DNA from: WJMT01 sp964456985
GTDB taxonomy: Bacteria; Acidobacteriota; Aminicenantia; Aminicenantales; Aminicenantaceae
DNA length: 64,000 bases
Reading direction: 5' to 3'
NCBI GenBank assembly: GCA_964456985.1
Contig: CAYWDH010000009.1
Location: forward strand, 24,236 to 88,235
The notes under the pieces were generated by a model that was given only the letters and a program-made list of their open reading frames with translations, was not told the origin of the DNA and did not search any database. A program made the position numbers and the translations under genes. Shown in pieces: positions 32,705-42,113 of this stretch; positions within the stretch are counted from its first letter, which is position 1, and the number at the start of each line of letters is the position of its first letter.

Positions 32705-34132
32705 TCAGCTTCCTATTTGAGTTTCGTCTTCTCTTTTTTTTGAGGCCATTGTAAATCCTGTAAATCCAAACACAACTAAAAGAACAACAGAAATATAATT
32801 CATGAAAGCCCAGGGAAGATAGGAAAATGTGGATACGCCTATGGTCCCTGTTATATATACACCGGCCATACTCCAGGGTATCAAGGGAACTATGATAGCA
32901 CCGCTTTCTTCAGCTATCCTTGAAAGGTTTTTTGCGGCAAGCTTTTTCTTTTTGTAGATAGGGGCCAGCAGTTCTTCAGGGATAATCATGGAAAGATATG
33001 AACTGCCAGTGACCAGTGCCGTGACAATACAGGCCGATACGCTTGTTATGACAAGACTGGAGACTTTACGTGTGAATTTCATGACCCTGTCCAGTATAAC
33101 AGAGAGCATTCCTGTTGACTGCATTATTCCCCCGAAACTGAAAGCCGTGAAAGCAACCAACTGGGTTTCCATCATACTCATCAGGCCTCCTCTGGATATA
33201 AGTTGGTCAACCTGTTGCACACCTGTATTGGATTTGTAACCTGTATTGATAGCGGATGCAAATTCTTGAATGGACATTCCTTGAAAAGCAAACGCAAGGA
33301 TACCGGCAATAAAGGAAGAAATCAGCATGCCAGGTATGGTCGGTTTTTTGGTTGCTGCAAAATAAAAGACAACGACCATCGGGAGTAGAAGAAAAATATT
33401 AAAATTAAAGTTCTCCTTTAAAGTATGTGTGATTATCTTCATGCTTTCTGATTCGACTTCCTTGGCACTATACCTGAGACCTATAAGGAAATATATAAAA
33501 AGGCCGAGCAGCCAGGCAGGGGTTGCTGACCACAGCATATGTTTGATGTGATCGAAAAGGTTTGATCCTGCTGCTACCGGCGCCAGGTTTGTGACATCAG
33601 AAAAGGGGGACATTTTATCTCCGAAATAGGCACCTGCCACTATGGCTCCCGCTGCCTGTCCAAGAGGGATTCCGAGCCCCATGGCTATCCCTATGAACGC
33701 AACCCCAAGTGTTCCTATGGTTCCCCATGATGTTCCCGTGGCAAGAGATGTCAGGGAGCAGATAAAACAGGCTGTGACAAGAAAGAATTGTGGTGATATG
33801 AGTTTAAGTCCGTAATATATGACCATCGGAATCGTGCCTGATGCTATCCACGAACCTATCAGGATTCCCACACAAAGCATTATGAGGATAGCAGGCATTG
33901 CCTTATGTATGCTGTTGACAATGCCTTTTTCCATGTCACTCCATTTAAATTTAAGAATGAATCCAAGGCATCCGGTTATAAATGCAGCTGCGACCAATAG
34001 CACTTGAGGTCTGATTTGATAAACACCATAACCCACACCAAGAAGAAGTCCCATTGTTATCAATGGAATGAGAGCCGTATAGAATCCGGGCCTATGCGGG
34101 GTCTTACCCTTTTTTTCTGATTGATTGTTCAT
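32705..34132 (-). CDS. nhaC: Na+/H+ antiporter, NhaC family
   Basis: A 475-residue inner-membrane protein with about 11-12 hydrophobic helices. Conserved stretches include SLATGTSWGTIGTLGVAFIG, GAYFGDKMSPFSDVTNLAPV and VTGSSYLSMIIPEELLAPIY, typical of NhaC. It exchanges internal Na+ for protons, or a malate/lactate pair in some members. It ends 12 bp after the convergent zinc-ribbon gene. A sodium-based energetics, common in peptide-fermenting anaerobes, would fit (inference). The next gene upstream, iadA, is on the same strand 40 bp away. Confidence 0.93.
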   Translation of the reverse strand: MNNQSEKKGKTPHRPGFYTALIPLITMGLLLGVGYGVYQIRPQVLLVAAAFITGCLGFILKFKWSDMEKGIVNSIHKAMPAILIMLCVGILIGSWIASGTIPMVIYYGLKLISPQFFLVTACFICSLTSLATGTSWGTIGTLGVAFIGIAMGLGIPLGQAAGAIVAGAYFGDKMSPFSDVTNLAPVAAGSNLFDHIKHMLWSATPAWLLGLFIYFLIGLRYSAKEVESESMKIITHTLKENFNFNIFLLLPMVVVFYFAATKKPTIPGMLISSFIAGILAFAFQGMSIQEFASAINTGYKSNTGVQQVDQLISRGGLMSMMETQLVAFTAFSFGGIMQSTGMLSVILDRVMKFTRKVSSLVITSVSACIVTALVTGSSYLSMIIPEELLAPIYKKKKLAAKNLSRIAEESGAIIVPLIPWSMAGVYITGTIGVSTFSYLPWAFMNYISVVLLVVFGFTGFTMASKKREDETQIGS

Positions 34133-34171
34133 TGTTTTTTCTCTTCTTTTTTTTTGAAATCGCGCTTAATT

Positions 34172-35344
34172 TTATTGTGAAAAAGTTCCTTTAACCAGTA
34201 ATTTTTTCTTTTCCATTACCTTTTTTCCCATGGAAAATGCGTGGATCAGATTGAATCGGGGATCAAAAATATTGATATCCGCGTCATAACCGGGCGATAT
34301 TTGCCCTTTTTTTCTCAGTGCGTAACAGCGTGCGGGATTAAGGGTGAATATCCTCAGTGCCTTATCTATATCTAGTATTTTTTTGTCGATCAGGTAGCGG
34401 AAATGAAGCAAGAGGCTTCTCTGATCCGCAACGGTAAGACCTATGAGGCTTCCCTTTTCATCAAAAACAGGCATGCTTCCATTGCCGTCTGAGCTTACGG
34501 TGATGTGGTCAAGACAGGCCTTTTTTTCTATACATTTACTAACGGACCCGCTTATGCTGATAAGACCTCCTTCTTCGTTATCTTGATCCGCACCTGCAGT
34601 AAAGTCAATGCATCCGCCCATTTTATTAAAGGCAATAGCTTTCTCTAAAAGAACAGGATTTCTGTTGCAGTGAGTGGGGATTATTTGACTTGGGGGGATC
34701 TCTGTTTCATTGATGAGGCGGAAGATCATCTCCAGTTTTTGTTCGCCGTCTCCTACATGACAATGCAGGATTCCTGCTTTTCCCCCAAGCATGCCCCCTA
34801 CTCGGCATTCAGCAGCAAGCCGGCAGAATTCTCTAAAAGAAGGCTGTGATGAGCGGTGATCAGAGATGGCGACTTCACCGGCACCGATGACTTTGTCTAT
34901 GAGGACAAGGTCCCGCCTTATGCTGCCGGTAAGGGTCGTGGTTGGTATTTCATAGGAACCGGAAAATATATACGTGGAGATACCTTCAGCCTCAAGCCCC
35001 TTTGCTTTGGCATAGAGTGACTCCATATGCCGGGTCACACTATCAGTCCCAAGACATCCTATGACCGTTGTAACTCCACTGGCAATGATGTCCTCGACTT
35101 TGATTTCAGGTGTTCTTGTAGCAGGTCCGCCTTCCCCTCCTCCTCCGAGGATATGGACATGGCTGTCTATAAATCCAGGTGTTATAATCTTTCCAGATAA
35201 ATCGATTTCCTCATAAGGCGTTCCATGGAGATGGATGGTTCCTGGTTTGGCTACAGAGACAATCTGCCTTCCTGCGATAAGGATGTCTTTTTTCCCGAGA
35301 GGAGAGGGAGCATAGACTTGCCCTCCTTTCAATAATGTGATCAT
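34172..35344 (-). CDS. iadA: Isoaspartyl dipeptidase (beta-aspartyl peptidase)
   Basis: A cytosolic amidohydrolase-superfamily metalloenzyme of 390 residues that cleaves beta-aspartyl dipeptides released from damaged proteins. Motifs are the metal-binding HVH in FIDSHVHILGGGGEGG, ASGVTTVIGCLGTDSVTRH, the SGSYEIPTTTLTG block characteristic of IadA, AISDHRSSQP, HCHVGDGEQ, PTHCNRNP and the final catalytic Asp in ITVSSDGNGSMPVFD. AAAAGGAGATAAAA precedes the ATG. It may be cotranscribed with nhaC. Confidence 0.95.
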   Translation of the reverse strand: MITLLKGGQVYAPSPLGKKDILIAGRQIVSVAKPGTIHLHGTPYEEIDLSGKIITPGFIDSHVHILGGGGEGGPATRTPEIKVEDIIASGVTTVIGCLGTDSVTRHMESLYAKAKGLEAEGISTYIFSGSYEIPTTTLTGSIRRDLVLIDKVIGAGEVAISDHRSSQPSFREFCRLAAECRVGGMLGGKAGILHCHVGDGEQKLEMIFRLINETEIPPSQIIPTHCNRNPVLLEKAIAFNKMGGCIDFTAGADQDNEEGGLISISGSVSKCIEKKACLDHITVSSDGNGSMPVFDEKGSLIGLTVADQRSLLLHFRYLIDKKILDIDKALRIFTLNPARCYALRKKGQISPGYDADINIFDPRFNLIHAFSMGKKVMEKKKLLVKGTFSQ

Positions 35345-35677
35345 TTTTATCTCCTTTTTACAAAAGCTGTATACCTGCCAGGCCGGAAGTAATTGGATTT
35401 TAAGTTACCACGGACGTCAGAAATTTTCAAGATAAGTGGATAATCTAACCTGGATGATGAGCGAGTCGAGAAAAACAAACACATTTCAGTTGTCATTTTT
35501 TCAAAAAGCATGTATATCCTTGAAAGCAAAACGAAGAAATGATCATCGTCATTTTTTCATGAATAGGCCAGGTTAAATATTTTCTTGAAAAATGCTGCCA
35601 GGAAAGTGAAAATATGGAAAAGAAACAGGCCTTGTAATGGTTTGTTAATTGGGATATTTTAAGGGATATCTTATAAA
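35345..35677. other. 333-bp gene-free region containing repeat copy H
   Basis: Divergent intergenic space between iadA (minus) and the acyltransferase (plus). It holds the 132-bp repeat copy H at 35446-35577. The rest is AT-rich, with no ORF or RNA that I recognise; TTGTTA (35642-35647) and TATCTT (35667-35672) are a weak promoter for the acyltransferase. Confidence 0.6.
35446..35577. repeat. Dispersed TARCCTG/CAGGTTA repeat, copy H (132 bp, both ends intact)
   Basis: The left end TAACCTGGATGATGAGCG and right end ATGAATAGGCCAGGTTAAA are imperfect inverted repeats. The interior contains TATATCCTTGAAAGCAAAAC, shared with copy A, and AAATGATCATCGTCATTTTTT. In that last segment the stem AAATGA/TCATTT replaces copy A's AATGG/CCATT. 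This is the best reference copy of the family in the window. Confidence 0.85.
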
Positions 35678-36433
35678 ATGGATTTTGAACTTGAGTATAA
35701 AAGATTCTGGCCGGTTATAAGGACTCTGACTGACATCTCTCTCCTAGGCAAAAAAATAATCCTAAAAGGAAAAGAAAATTTCGTTAAATCAGGGCCCAAT
35801 ATAATAGTGGGGAATCATGTGGGCAGCTTTAAAGATATAGCGGTCCTGTTTAAAATAGCACCGCGTCCTATTGTTTTCACAGCAAACAAGATGATTTTTG
35901 CTAAAAACGACCTCAATCGTTTGATCAGGAATTATCTGAGGCACAATCTTAAGAAATTTGGCGCACTGCTTGATTTTCTCTCAGGGCCTGTGAAGATTCC
36001 GCTCGTTTATTACATATCGAACAACATTTCTAAAGTAGGCACGGTCCCTGTGGATCTATCCGGGAAAAAGAGGACAGCTATAGGAAAGTGTGAGCAAAAT
36101 TTGAAAAAGAAAAGAGCGGTTGTGCTTCTTCAAGGGAAAGGACTGGTCAAAGAAGACACATCTAATCCTTTTATAAGTACGTTTAAGAGAGGGCCTTCAA
36201 TAATCTGCTATAATCTTTATAAGAGGGATGGACTCATGGTTCCGGTTACACCTGTTGCCATATTTGGCACTCAAAAGCCTTTTTTAACTCCAGGGAAGAT
36301 TAGAGTGAGTATCGGAAAACCATTGAGAATTCTGGATTATCTTGAAGATGAATTCACACAAACAATTGAAAGATTTAAGAAAGCGATGGAAGCTCAAGTA
36401 GAGTCCTTATTGCTGGAGCTCATACGCTTATGA
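35678..36433 (+). CDS. PlsC-like acyltransferase with altered catalytic motifs
   Basis: A 251-residue protein of the 1-acylglycerol-3-phosphate acyltransferase superfamily. Motif I appears as IIVGNHVGSFKDIAVLF, where histidine and aspartate are separated by five residues instead of four. Motif III, usually FPEGT, reads VVLLQGKGLVKED, without the glutamate. Motif IV (GLMVPVTPVAIFG) is recognisable. It could still be an acyltransferase of a divergent clade, or it may have lost catalysis. It stands alone downstream of repeat copy H, and there is no clear Shine-Dalgarno. Confidence 0.75.
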   Translation: MDFELEYKRFWPVIRTLTDISLLGKKIILKGKENFVKSGPNIIVGNHVGSFKDIAVLFKIAPRPIVFTANKMIFAKNDLNRLIRNYLRHNLKKFGALLDFLSGPVKIPLVYYISNNISKVGTVPVDLSGKKRTAIGKCEQNLKKKRAVVLLQGKGLVKEDTSNPFISTFKRGPSIICYNLYKRDGLMVPVTPVAIFGTQKPFLTPGKIRVSIGKPLRILDYLEDEFTQTIERFKKAMEAQVESLLLELIRL

Positions 36434-36460
36434 TGCCTCTTCCATGGGGTTTCTTAAGCG

Positions 36461-38395
36461 TCAGTCATTTTCGCTTTGATACCGGGACAAGACCTCTGAA
36501 TTGACACGGGTGTAAAGGTCATAGTTTATTTTTACACCGATCTTTTCTCTCATCTTTAAATACATGGATTGAAAGAGTTTATTCTGTTTTGTGTTTAAAA
36601 GTTCGTTTCGCGCCTGTATGAAATTTTCATCGAATTCCTCTTTTATCGCTTCTTTTCTTTCTAGGACACGCAGAAGCACCACGCCTCCGTTCACTTTGAC
36701 AGGGTCACTCAGTTCCTTTAAGGGGAGAGAAAAGGCAATCCTGTCTATTTCGGAATTATCTCCTATAAGACTGAGATACTGTTCTCTTTTATGATTCTGA
36801 GCGCTTTTATATTCAATGTCATCACTTTCTGCTAGTTTCTTCAGGTCTGAACCATTGAAACTGTTTTTTATGCGGGAAGCCCTTTCAAACGCTTTCTGTT
36901 CTTTTTTTTCGCTGATAAAATCATTTTTTACTTTTTCTTCCACTTCCTCAAAAGCTGCAGGTCTGGGGGGGTCTATCTTTATGAGTTGTGAGATCCCCTT
37001 TCCTTTATAAGTGATTAGGGGTGAGGAGATCTCTCTTTCTTTCATGTTAAAAAGCATTTGACTTAATGAGCCTGACGGATCGATCTCATCTATTCCTTCT
37101 CCTAATTCAAGAGGCCCAGTATTTTTTATTTTATAACCGAGCTTTTGAGCAGCGACGTCAAGGCTCTTATCTTTTAAAGCGAGTTTTTCCAGCTGAGCGA
37201 TTCTTGTTTCTATCATTTCTTCTGCTTTATTGTCTCTCAGAATGGTTTCTATCCGTTCTCTTACGTCTTCTAAGGGGAGTTGGACAGCCGGCAGGATTTC
37301 CGAAATCCTTATGATGGATACTCCGTCTTCGAGTTCAATGGGATCAGAAATTTGTTTTTCAGTCAGTTCTTGAATGGTGTTCTGTTCTTCAAGAGGGAGC
37401 TGCTTCCATTCAAAATAACCCCAGTCTCCGTTGTTTGCAGCCTGATCGTCTTTTGAAAACTCTAAGGCTAATTTTCCGAAATCTTCGCCCTTATCCAGTT
37501 GTTTTTTGATCTCAATTGATTTTTCGAGGATATCCTTTTTTTCACTATCTTCAAAGGGGAGAAATATCCGCTGTACTCTTCTTTTTTCAGGTTCTTCAAA
37601 ATGGCTTTTATTGCTTTCATAGTATTTCTGTACATCTGGATCCTTGATATCTATTTGTTCTTTGAGGTCCTCTTTATTGAGAAACACGTATTCTGCTGTT
37701 CTTTTTTCCGGTATTTCATATGCATCTTTGTTTTTACTGAAATAGTCTAAGAGGGCTTCTTGCGACGGCTGTTCGCTGAGTTCCATTTTGTCAGACGGGA
37801 TATAAATATATTCCAGTTCCGCAGACTCATTGGTTTTCTTGAAATTTTCCCACACTTCATCTCTTGTTACTGAAACTCCCGAGGTCAAAATCTGGATGGT
37901 TTTTGTTGCCAATATCTCTTTGGAGATGATTTCTTCGAATTCACTGACAGTTGTCCGATTCCATTCAAGTATCTTTTTATATTCATCGAATCCGATAAAT
38001 TTTCCGTCTTTCTGGAATACGGGATAACTAAGAACTCTGTCTCTTATTTCAGAATTAGCAACCTTGACACCGATAAGGCGGGCTGTTTGAAGGAGGAGTT
38101 CTTGCCTTATGGTCTCTTCTAAAGCCTGCTGTGGGATATTCAACTGCTGTATAAAGTTGGCGTCAAGCTCTTTGAACTGCTCTTTGAGCGATTCGATTTT
38201 TGTTCTGAGACTGTTTATATATTGGTCAACGGAAATCTTTTCTTTTCCTACATAGGCTACAACGTTTTTGTCTCTTACTTCTCCTGATCCTCCTCCTTTG
38301 CCCCATACAAAGAATATGGAAAGAATAAAAGCAAAGATAACCAGCCAGAGCGCGGGTGCCAGTGATTTCAAGTTTTTTCGCATTGATTTAAGCAT
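36461..38395 (-). CDS. Membrane-anchored peptidyl-prolyl isomerase/chaperone (PpiD/SurA-like)
   Basis: 644 residues with an N-terminal signal anchor (LAPALWLVIFAFILSIFFVW). A SurA-type N domain follows at about 40-200 (KISVDQYINSLRTKIESLKE, LNIPQQALEETIRQELLL), then a parvulin-type PPIC domain at about 260-365 (KRRVQRIFLPF, FSKDDQAANNGDWGYFEW, GVSIIRISEI). The C-terminal part repeats a related helical pattern. PpiD sits at the SecYEG exit and helps outer-membrane and periplasmic proteins fold. The Shine-Dalgarno GAGGTG precedes ATG 38395. It is the last gene of a minus-strand run from ispH. Confidence 0.9.
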   Translation of the reverse strand: MLKSMRKNLKSLAPALWLVIFAFILSIFFVWGKGGGSGEVRDKNVVAYVGKEKISVDQYINSLRTKIESLKEQFKELDANFIQQLNIPQQALEETIRQELLLQTARLIGVKVANSEIRDRVLSYPVFQKDGKFIGFDEYKKILEWNRTTVSEFEEIISKEILATKTIQILTSGVSVTRDEVWENFKKTNESAELEYIYIPSDKMELSEQPSQEALLDYFSKNKDAYEIPEKRTAEYVFLNKEDLKEQIDIKDPDVQKYYESNKSHFEEPEKRRVQRIFLPFEDSEKKDILEKSIEIKKQLDKGEDFGKLALEFSKDDQAANNGDWGYFEWKQLPLEEQNTIQELTEKQISDPIELEDGVSIIRISEILPAVQLPLEDVRERIETILRDNKAEEMIETRIAQLEKLALKDKSLDVAAQKLGYKIKNTGPLELGEGIDEIDPSGSLSQMLFNMKEREISSPLITYKGKGISQLIKIDPPRPAAFEEVEEKVKNDFISEKKEQKAFERASRIKNSFNGSDLKKLAESDDIEYKSAQNHKREQYLSLIGDNSEIDRIAFSLPLKELSDPVKVNGGVVLLRVLERKEAIKEEFDENFIQARNELLNTKQNKLFQSMYLKMREKIGVKINYDLYTRVNSEVLSRYQSEND

Positions 38396-38430
38396 TTTTC
38401 ACCTCGAAACTATCTTTTTCAAAAAAAATA

Positions 38431-39570
38431 TCATCTGAGAAGACATCTTGATATGACAAGTCTCTGGATTTCTGAAGTCCCTTCATATATGGTAAGAACC
38501 CTCGCATCTCTATATAATTGTTCTATGAGAAATTCTTTTGAATATCCGTATCCTCCGTGAATCTGAAGAGCTTCGTAAGCTATTTTATTGGCAGCTTCTG
38601 AAGCAAAAAGTTTTGCCATTGCGGATTCCTTTGAAAAGGGCTCTCCCTGGTCAGCTAAATGAGCGGCTCTGTAAGTGAGAAGCCGTGAGGCTTCGAGCTG
38701 GGTGGCCATATCAGCGATTTTGAATTGGATGGCCTGGAAGGAGGAGATATTCTGTCCGAAAGCCTGTCTCTGGTTTGAATATTTTATAGCTTCTTCAAGA
38801 CATCGGTTTGCCAGGCCGACTGATTGGGCCGCAATCCCTATTCTCGAGTGGTCAAGACAATTGAATGCAATTTTCGTTCCCTGACCTTCACCGCCCAGAA
38901 TATTTTTTGAGGGGACTTCACAGTCTTCTAAGGTTATTTCCGAAGTCAAGGAAGAATTCAACCCCATTTTATCTTCAACTTTCGTTATTTTAAGTCCCGG
39001 AGAATCCCTGTCCACAATAAAAGCGCTGAGCTTTCTTTTTTCTGAAGCTGTTTTATTTTTGGCAAAAAGTATATAGGCATTTGCATTTTTTCCACTTGTC
39101 ACCCAGGTCTTTATTCCGTTTAAAATATACTTGTCGCCCTTTTTTACAAAAGAGGTCTTCAATGCCGTTGCATCTGATCCAGCTTCTGATTCACTCAAGC
39201 TGAATGCTCCCAGTATTTTCGCTTCAGCTGCTTTGGGTAGATATTCTTTTTTTTGTTCTTCAGTCCCGAATTTGGATATCGAGTAGCAGAACAATGATGA
39301 GTGAACGGAAAAAATGACTGCTAGGGAAGGTGATACACGGCTTATCTCTTCAATAACAAGAGAAACTGATAGGCTGTCTGTTTCACTTCCTCCGTATTTA
39401 TCAGGGACGAACATTCCCATAAGGCCGAGTTCCGCCAATTTTTTAATCAGCTCGCTGGGAAATTCGTGTTTTTGCTCTAGTTCCTTAGCCACAGGACTTA
39501 TTTCCTTTTCAGCAAAATGCCGTACCATTTCCTTAAGCATCTTTTGTTCTTCGTTTAGTTTAAAGTTCAT
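38431..39570 (-). CDS. Acyl-CoA dehydrogenase
   Basis: A 379-residue FAD enzyme introducing a 2,3-double bond into acyl-CoA and passing electrons to an electron-transfer flavoprotein. Motifs are GAFSLSESEAGSDATAL, YILNGIKTWVTSG, NQRQAFGQ, QIHGGYGYSKEF and the catalytic-base segment IYEGTSEIQRLVI. The chain length it prefers is not evident; short-chain/butyryl types share these features. ATG 39570 (MNFKLNEEQ) has GGAG 9 nt upstream. A longer frame reading to 39636 would overlap the HIT gene and is rejected. No ETF genes are nearby. Confidence 0.93.
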   Translation of the reverse strand: MNFKLNEEQKMLKEMVRHFAEKEISPVAKELEQKHEFPSELIKKLAELGLMGMFVPDKYGGSETDSLSVSLVIEEISRVSPSLAVIFSVHSSLFCYSISKFGTEEQKKEYLPKAAEAKILGAFSLSESEAGSDATALKTSFVKKGDKYILNGIKTWVTSGKNANAYILFAKNKTASEKRKLSAFIVDRDSPGLKITKVEDKMGLNSSLTSEITLEDCEVPSKNILGGEGQGTKIAFNCLDHSRIGIAAQSVGLANRCLEEAIKYSNQRQAFGQNISSFQAIQFKIADMATQLEASRLLTYRAAHLADQGEPFSKESAMAKLFASEAANKIAYEALQIHGGYGYSKEFLIEQLYRDARVLTIYEGTSEIQRLVISRCLLR

Positions 39571-39607
39571 GCAAGTTTTCTCCAGATTGATTCTTATTTT
39601 TTCCTTT

Positions 39608-40099
39608 TCAGTCCCTTGAATTTTTAAAGTACCCACATAAATTGTTATAGGTTTTATTTAGATCTTCTGTTGTTAATTTTGTTTTTCCGATGATAGGCAT
39701 AAAATTGGAGTCTCCAACCCATCTTGGTATGATATGGAGATGATAATGATGGGCAACGCCAGCCCCAGCGCTGTGACCTATATTCATTCCAGTGTTGAAA
39801 CCATGAGGATTATAGACCTCACGGATAATTTCCAGGGATTTTTTCAACATATCTGTCATTTCGTCAGAGGTTTTTTTCCCCGCCTTTTCAATAGAGTCCA
39901 GGTGTTTATAAGGAGCTATCATAAGATGGCCTGGTGAATAGGGATATTTGTTAAGGATTATGAAGTTATATTCTCCCCTGTAGAGAATGAGATCCTGTTT
40001 GTCTCTTTTTCTTTTTGCGGCGGCACAGAAGAAACATTCTTTCATTTTATGCGCATTTTTTACGTATGGCTCTCTCCATGGAACCGTCATATATTCCAT
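39608..40099 (-). CDS. HIT family nucleotide hydrolase/transferase
   Basis: 163 residues with the histidine-triad motif in GVAHHYHLHIIPRWVGDSNF and a cysteine pair ECFFCAAAK at the N-terminus, as in the Fhit/Ap4A hydrolase-like branch. HIT enzymes split nucleoside phosphoramidates, diadenosine polyphosphates or similar bonds. The start overlaps the HU stop as TAATG, so translation is coupled. The substrate is not known. Confidence 0.9.
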   Translation of the reverse strand: MEYMTVPWREPYVKNAHKMKECFFCAAAKRKRDKQDLILYRGEYNFIILNKYPYSPGHLMIAPYKHLDSIEKAGKKTSDEMTDMLKKSLEIIREVYNPHGFNTGMNIGHSAGAGVAHHYHLHIIPRWVGDSNFMPIIGKTKLTTEDLNKTYNNLCGYFKNSRD

Positions 40100-40374
40100 T
40101 ATTTGTTTATGCTCTGTTTCAGGATTTTGCTCGGTTTAAAATAGATCACTTTTTTGGAAGGAACTTTGACCGGCTCTCCGGTTCTTGGGTTTCTTCCTGA
40201 CCTTGAACCACGTTTTCTTATACGGAAGCTTCCGAAGCCCCGAAGCTCGATTTCTTCACCTTTTTTTATGGCTTCCTTTAGTGTATTGAAAAAAATATTG
40301 ACCCCTTTCTCTGCTTCCTGTTTTGTAATGTTCATATCTTTTGCCAATTTGTTTATTAAATCAACTTTTATCAT
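40099..40374 (-). CDS. hup: HU/IHF family DNA-binding protein
   Basis: A 91-residue histone-like protein that bends DNA as a dimer. It shows the conserved arm region FGSFRIRKRGSRSGRNPRTG and VPSKKVIYFKPSK, with an N-terminal helical dimerisation part (VDLINKLAKDMNITKQEAEK). GGAG precedes the ATG. It overlaps the end of rpsA by 4 bp; rpsA followed by himD/hup is a widespread order. Whether it is HU or IHF cannot be decided by eye. Confidence 0.93.
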   Translation of the reverse strand: MIKVDLINKLAKDMNITKQEAEKGVNIFFNTLKEAIKKGEEIELRGFGSFRIRKRGSRSGRNPRTGEPVKVPSKKVIYFKPSKILKQSINK

Positions 40375-42113
40375 GATTTATTCTCCTTTTCTTTTTTTGA
40401 CTTAATTTTAGGGGTTTCTATATTTTTGAGCTGGTCTTTCATAATATCGCCGAGGGTGTGTTTTGTATCCTGGCTTTGCATGTATTTTTTGTACTCTCTT
40501 CTTTGCATTTCAAGTTGAGCCTTTTTAAAGCTCAAGGCGATCTTCTTGTCTTTTTTGTTCATCTTAAGTATTTTTGCCAACCTTTCCTCTCCCACAGAAA
40601 AGGCATCTGAAGGATTTTCAATTTTTTTCTCGCTAAGTTCTGATACGAAAACGACCCCTTCGATACCTGGCATGATTTCAACGAACACGCCAAAATCGAC
40701 GATCCTGACTATTTTTACATTGACGATACTTCCGACCTTCTGGCGCTCGAAGAAGTCCTCCCAAATATCTCCTTCCAGTTGTTTGATACCAAGTGACAGC
40801 TTCTCTTTTTCAACATCTATACTGAGAATAATAGCTTCAATCTCGTCCCCGGTTTTTAATACATCAGAAGGATGATTTATTTTTTTCCAGCTTATATCGG
40901 ATATGTGGATGAGCCCCTCTACTCCTTTTTCGACTTCCATGAAAGCTCCGAATGCTGTTATATTCGTGATCTTACCTTTTACTTTTTTACCGGGGCCGTA
41001 TTTGTTTTTAAGTGTTTCCAAGGGATGCGGCTTGATTTGTTTGAGACCCAGTGAGATTCTTTTTTCAGCCGGATCAACGTCAAGGATGCTGACGGTCACT
41101 TCTTCACCCGGAGAAAGAACCTTTTTAGGGTGCACCATTTTCCTTGACCATGTCAGATCTGATACATGGATCAAACCTTCCACTCCTTTTTCTAATTCGA
41201 CGAAAGCTCCGAAATCCGTTAAATTGACGACCTTTCCTTTAACCTTTTGTCCTTCTTCGTATTTATCTTCGATATCTTCCCAAGGATCTTTGGTCAGCTG
41301 TTTATAGCCCAGTGATATTTTTTCTTCTTTTTCGTCATAGTCAAGAATAACCACTTCGATTTTCTCACCGATTTTGAAGAGGTCAGAAGGATGGTTTACT
41401 TTTCCCCATGACATGTCTGAGATATGTAAAAGCCCTTCAACCCCCCCTAAGTCAATAAAAGCGCCGAAATTGGTAAGGGTTTTGACTTCTCCCATAAAAG
41501 TTTTTCCTTTTTTCAGTTGAGAGAAAACCTGTTTCTTCTTTTTTTCTTTTTTATCGATAAGAAGCAGTTTGCGGGAAACCACAGCATTTTCGCTTTTTCT
41601 GTCAAATTTTATGACCTTAAATTTGAATCTTTTTCCGATTATCTCGTTAGGGTCTTTAATTGATTTTATATCTGCATGAGAATCAGGAAGAAATGTCTTA
41701 ATTCCCACATCAACAAGATATCCTTTGTTTACTTTTTCTGAAACTTTTCCGATGATCCAATTATTGTATTTATAGGCTTTTTCAAGGTTATCCAGTGCCT
41801 TTGCAGCAATAGCTTTGCTTTTTGACAGAGGTAGATAGCCGTCCCTTGGTGTTGTCCTTTCCAGAATGGCCTCTATTTCATCTCCGGGATTGATTTTTTT
41901 TATGTTTTCAGGATCGCTGAAATCTTCAACCGGAATGATCCCTTCTGATTTTGATCCTATGTCGACCAGGACAAATGAGGGTGTTATTTTCAGGACTTTT
42001 CCTTTGATAAGTTTTCCGGGGACAAGTTCGGAAGCTTTAAATTTGTACTTATCAAGCAGAGCTTCGTAATCTTTTGTTGAAATGTGATTGTTGTTTTTTG
42101 TTAACTCTGACAT
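40371..42113 (-). CDS. rpsA: 30S ribosomal protein S1
   Basis: 580 residues with six consecutive S1 RNA-binding domains starting near residues 33, 118, 203, 288, 375 and 460 (for example GKVVNLTDFGAFVELEKGVE and GKITNITAFGAFMEVEKGVE). It brings mRNA to the ribosome and helps unfold structured leaders. The first two domains are the more divergent, as expected for ribosome-binding modules. The start overlaps the ispH stop by 13 bp. In some clostridia ispH and S1 are fused in one polypeptide, so this overlap is meaningful. The C-terminal tail is Lys/Glu-rich. Confidence 0.95.
   Translation of the reverse strand: MSELTKNNNHISTKDYEALLDKYKFKASELVPGKLIKGKVLKITPSFVLVDIGSKSEGIIPVEDFSDPENIKKINPGDEIEAILERTTPRDGYLPLSKSKAIAAKALDNLEKAYKYNNWIIGKVSEKVNKGYLVDVGIKTFLPDSHADIKSIKDPNEIIGKRFKFKVIKFDRKSENAVVSRKLLLIDKKEKKKKQVFSQLKKGKTFMGEVKTLTNFGAFIDLGGVEGLLHISDMSWGKVNHPSDLFKIGEKIEVVILDYDEKEEKISLGYKQLTKDPWEDIEDKYEEGQKVKGKVVNLTDFGAFVELEKGVEGLIHVSDLTWSRKMVHPKKVLSPGEEVTVSILDVDPAEKRISLGLKQIKPHPLETLKNKYGPGKKVKGKITNITAFGAFMEVEKGVEGLIHISDISWKKINHPSDVLKTGDEIEAIILSIDVEKEKLSLGIKQLEGDIWEDFFERQKVGSIVNVKIVRIVDFGVFVEIMPGIEGVVFVSELSEKKIENPSDAFSVGEERLAKILKMNKKDKKIALSFKKAQLEMQRREYKKYMQSQDTKHTLGDIMKDQLKNIETPKIKSKKEKENKS

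Noticed and set aside
38431..39636. Longer N-terminus for the acyl-CoA dehydrogenase starting at 39636
   Set aside because: It would overlap the HIT gene and adds residues foreign to the family; the internal ATG at 39570 has a Shine-Dalgarno.
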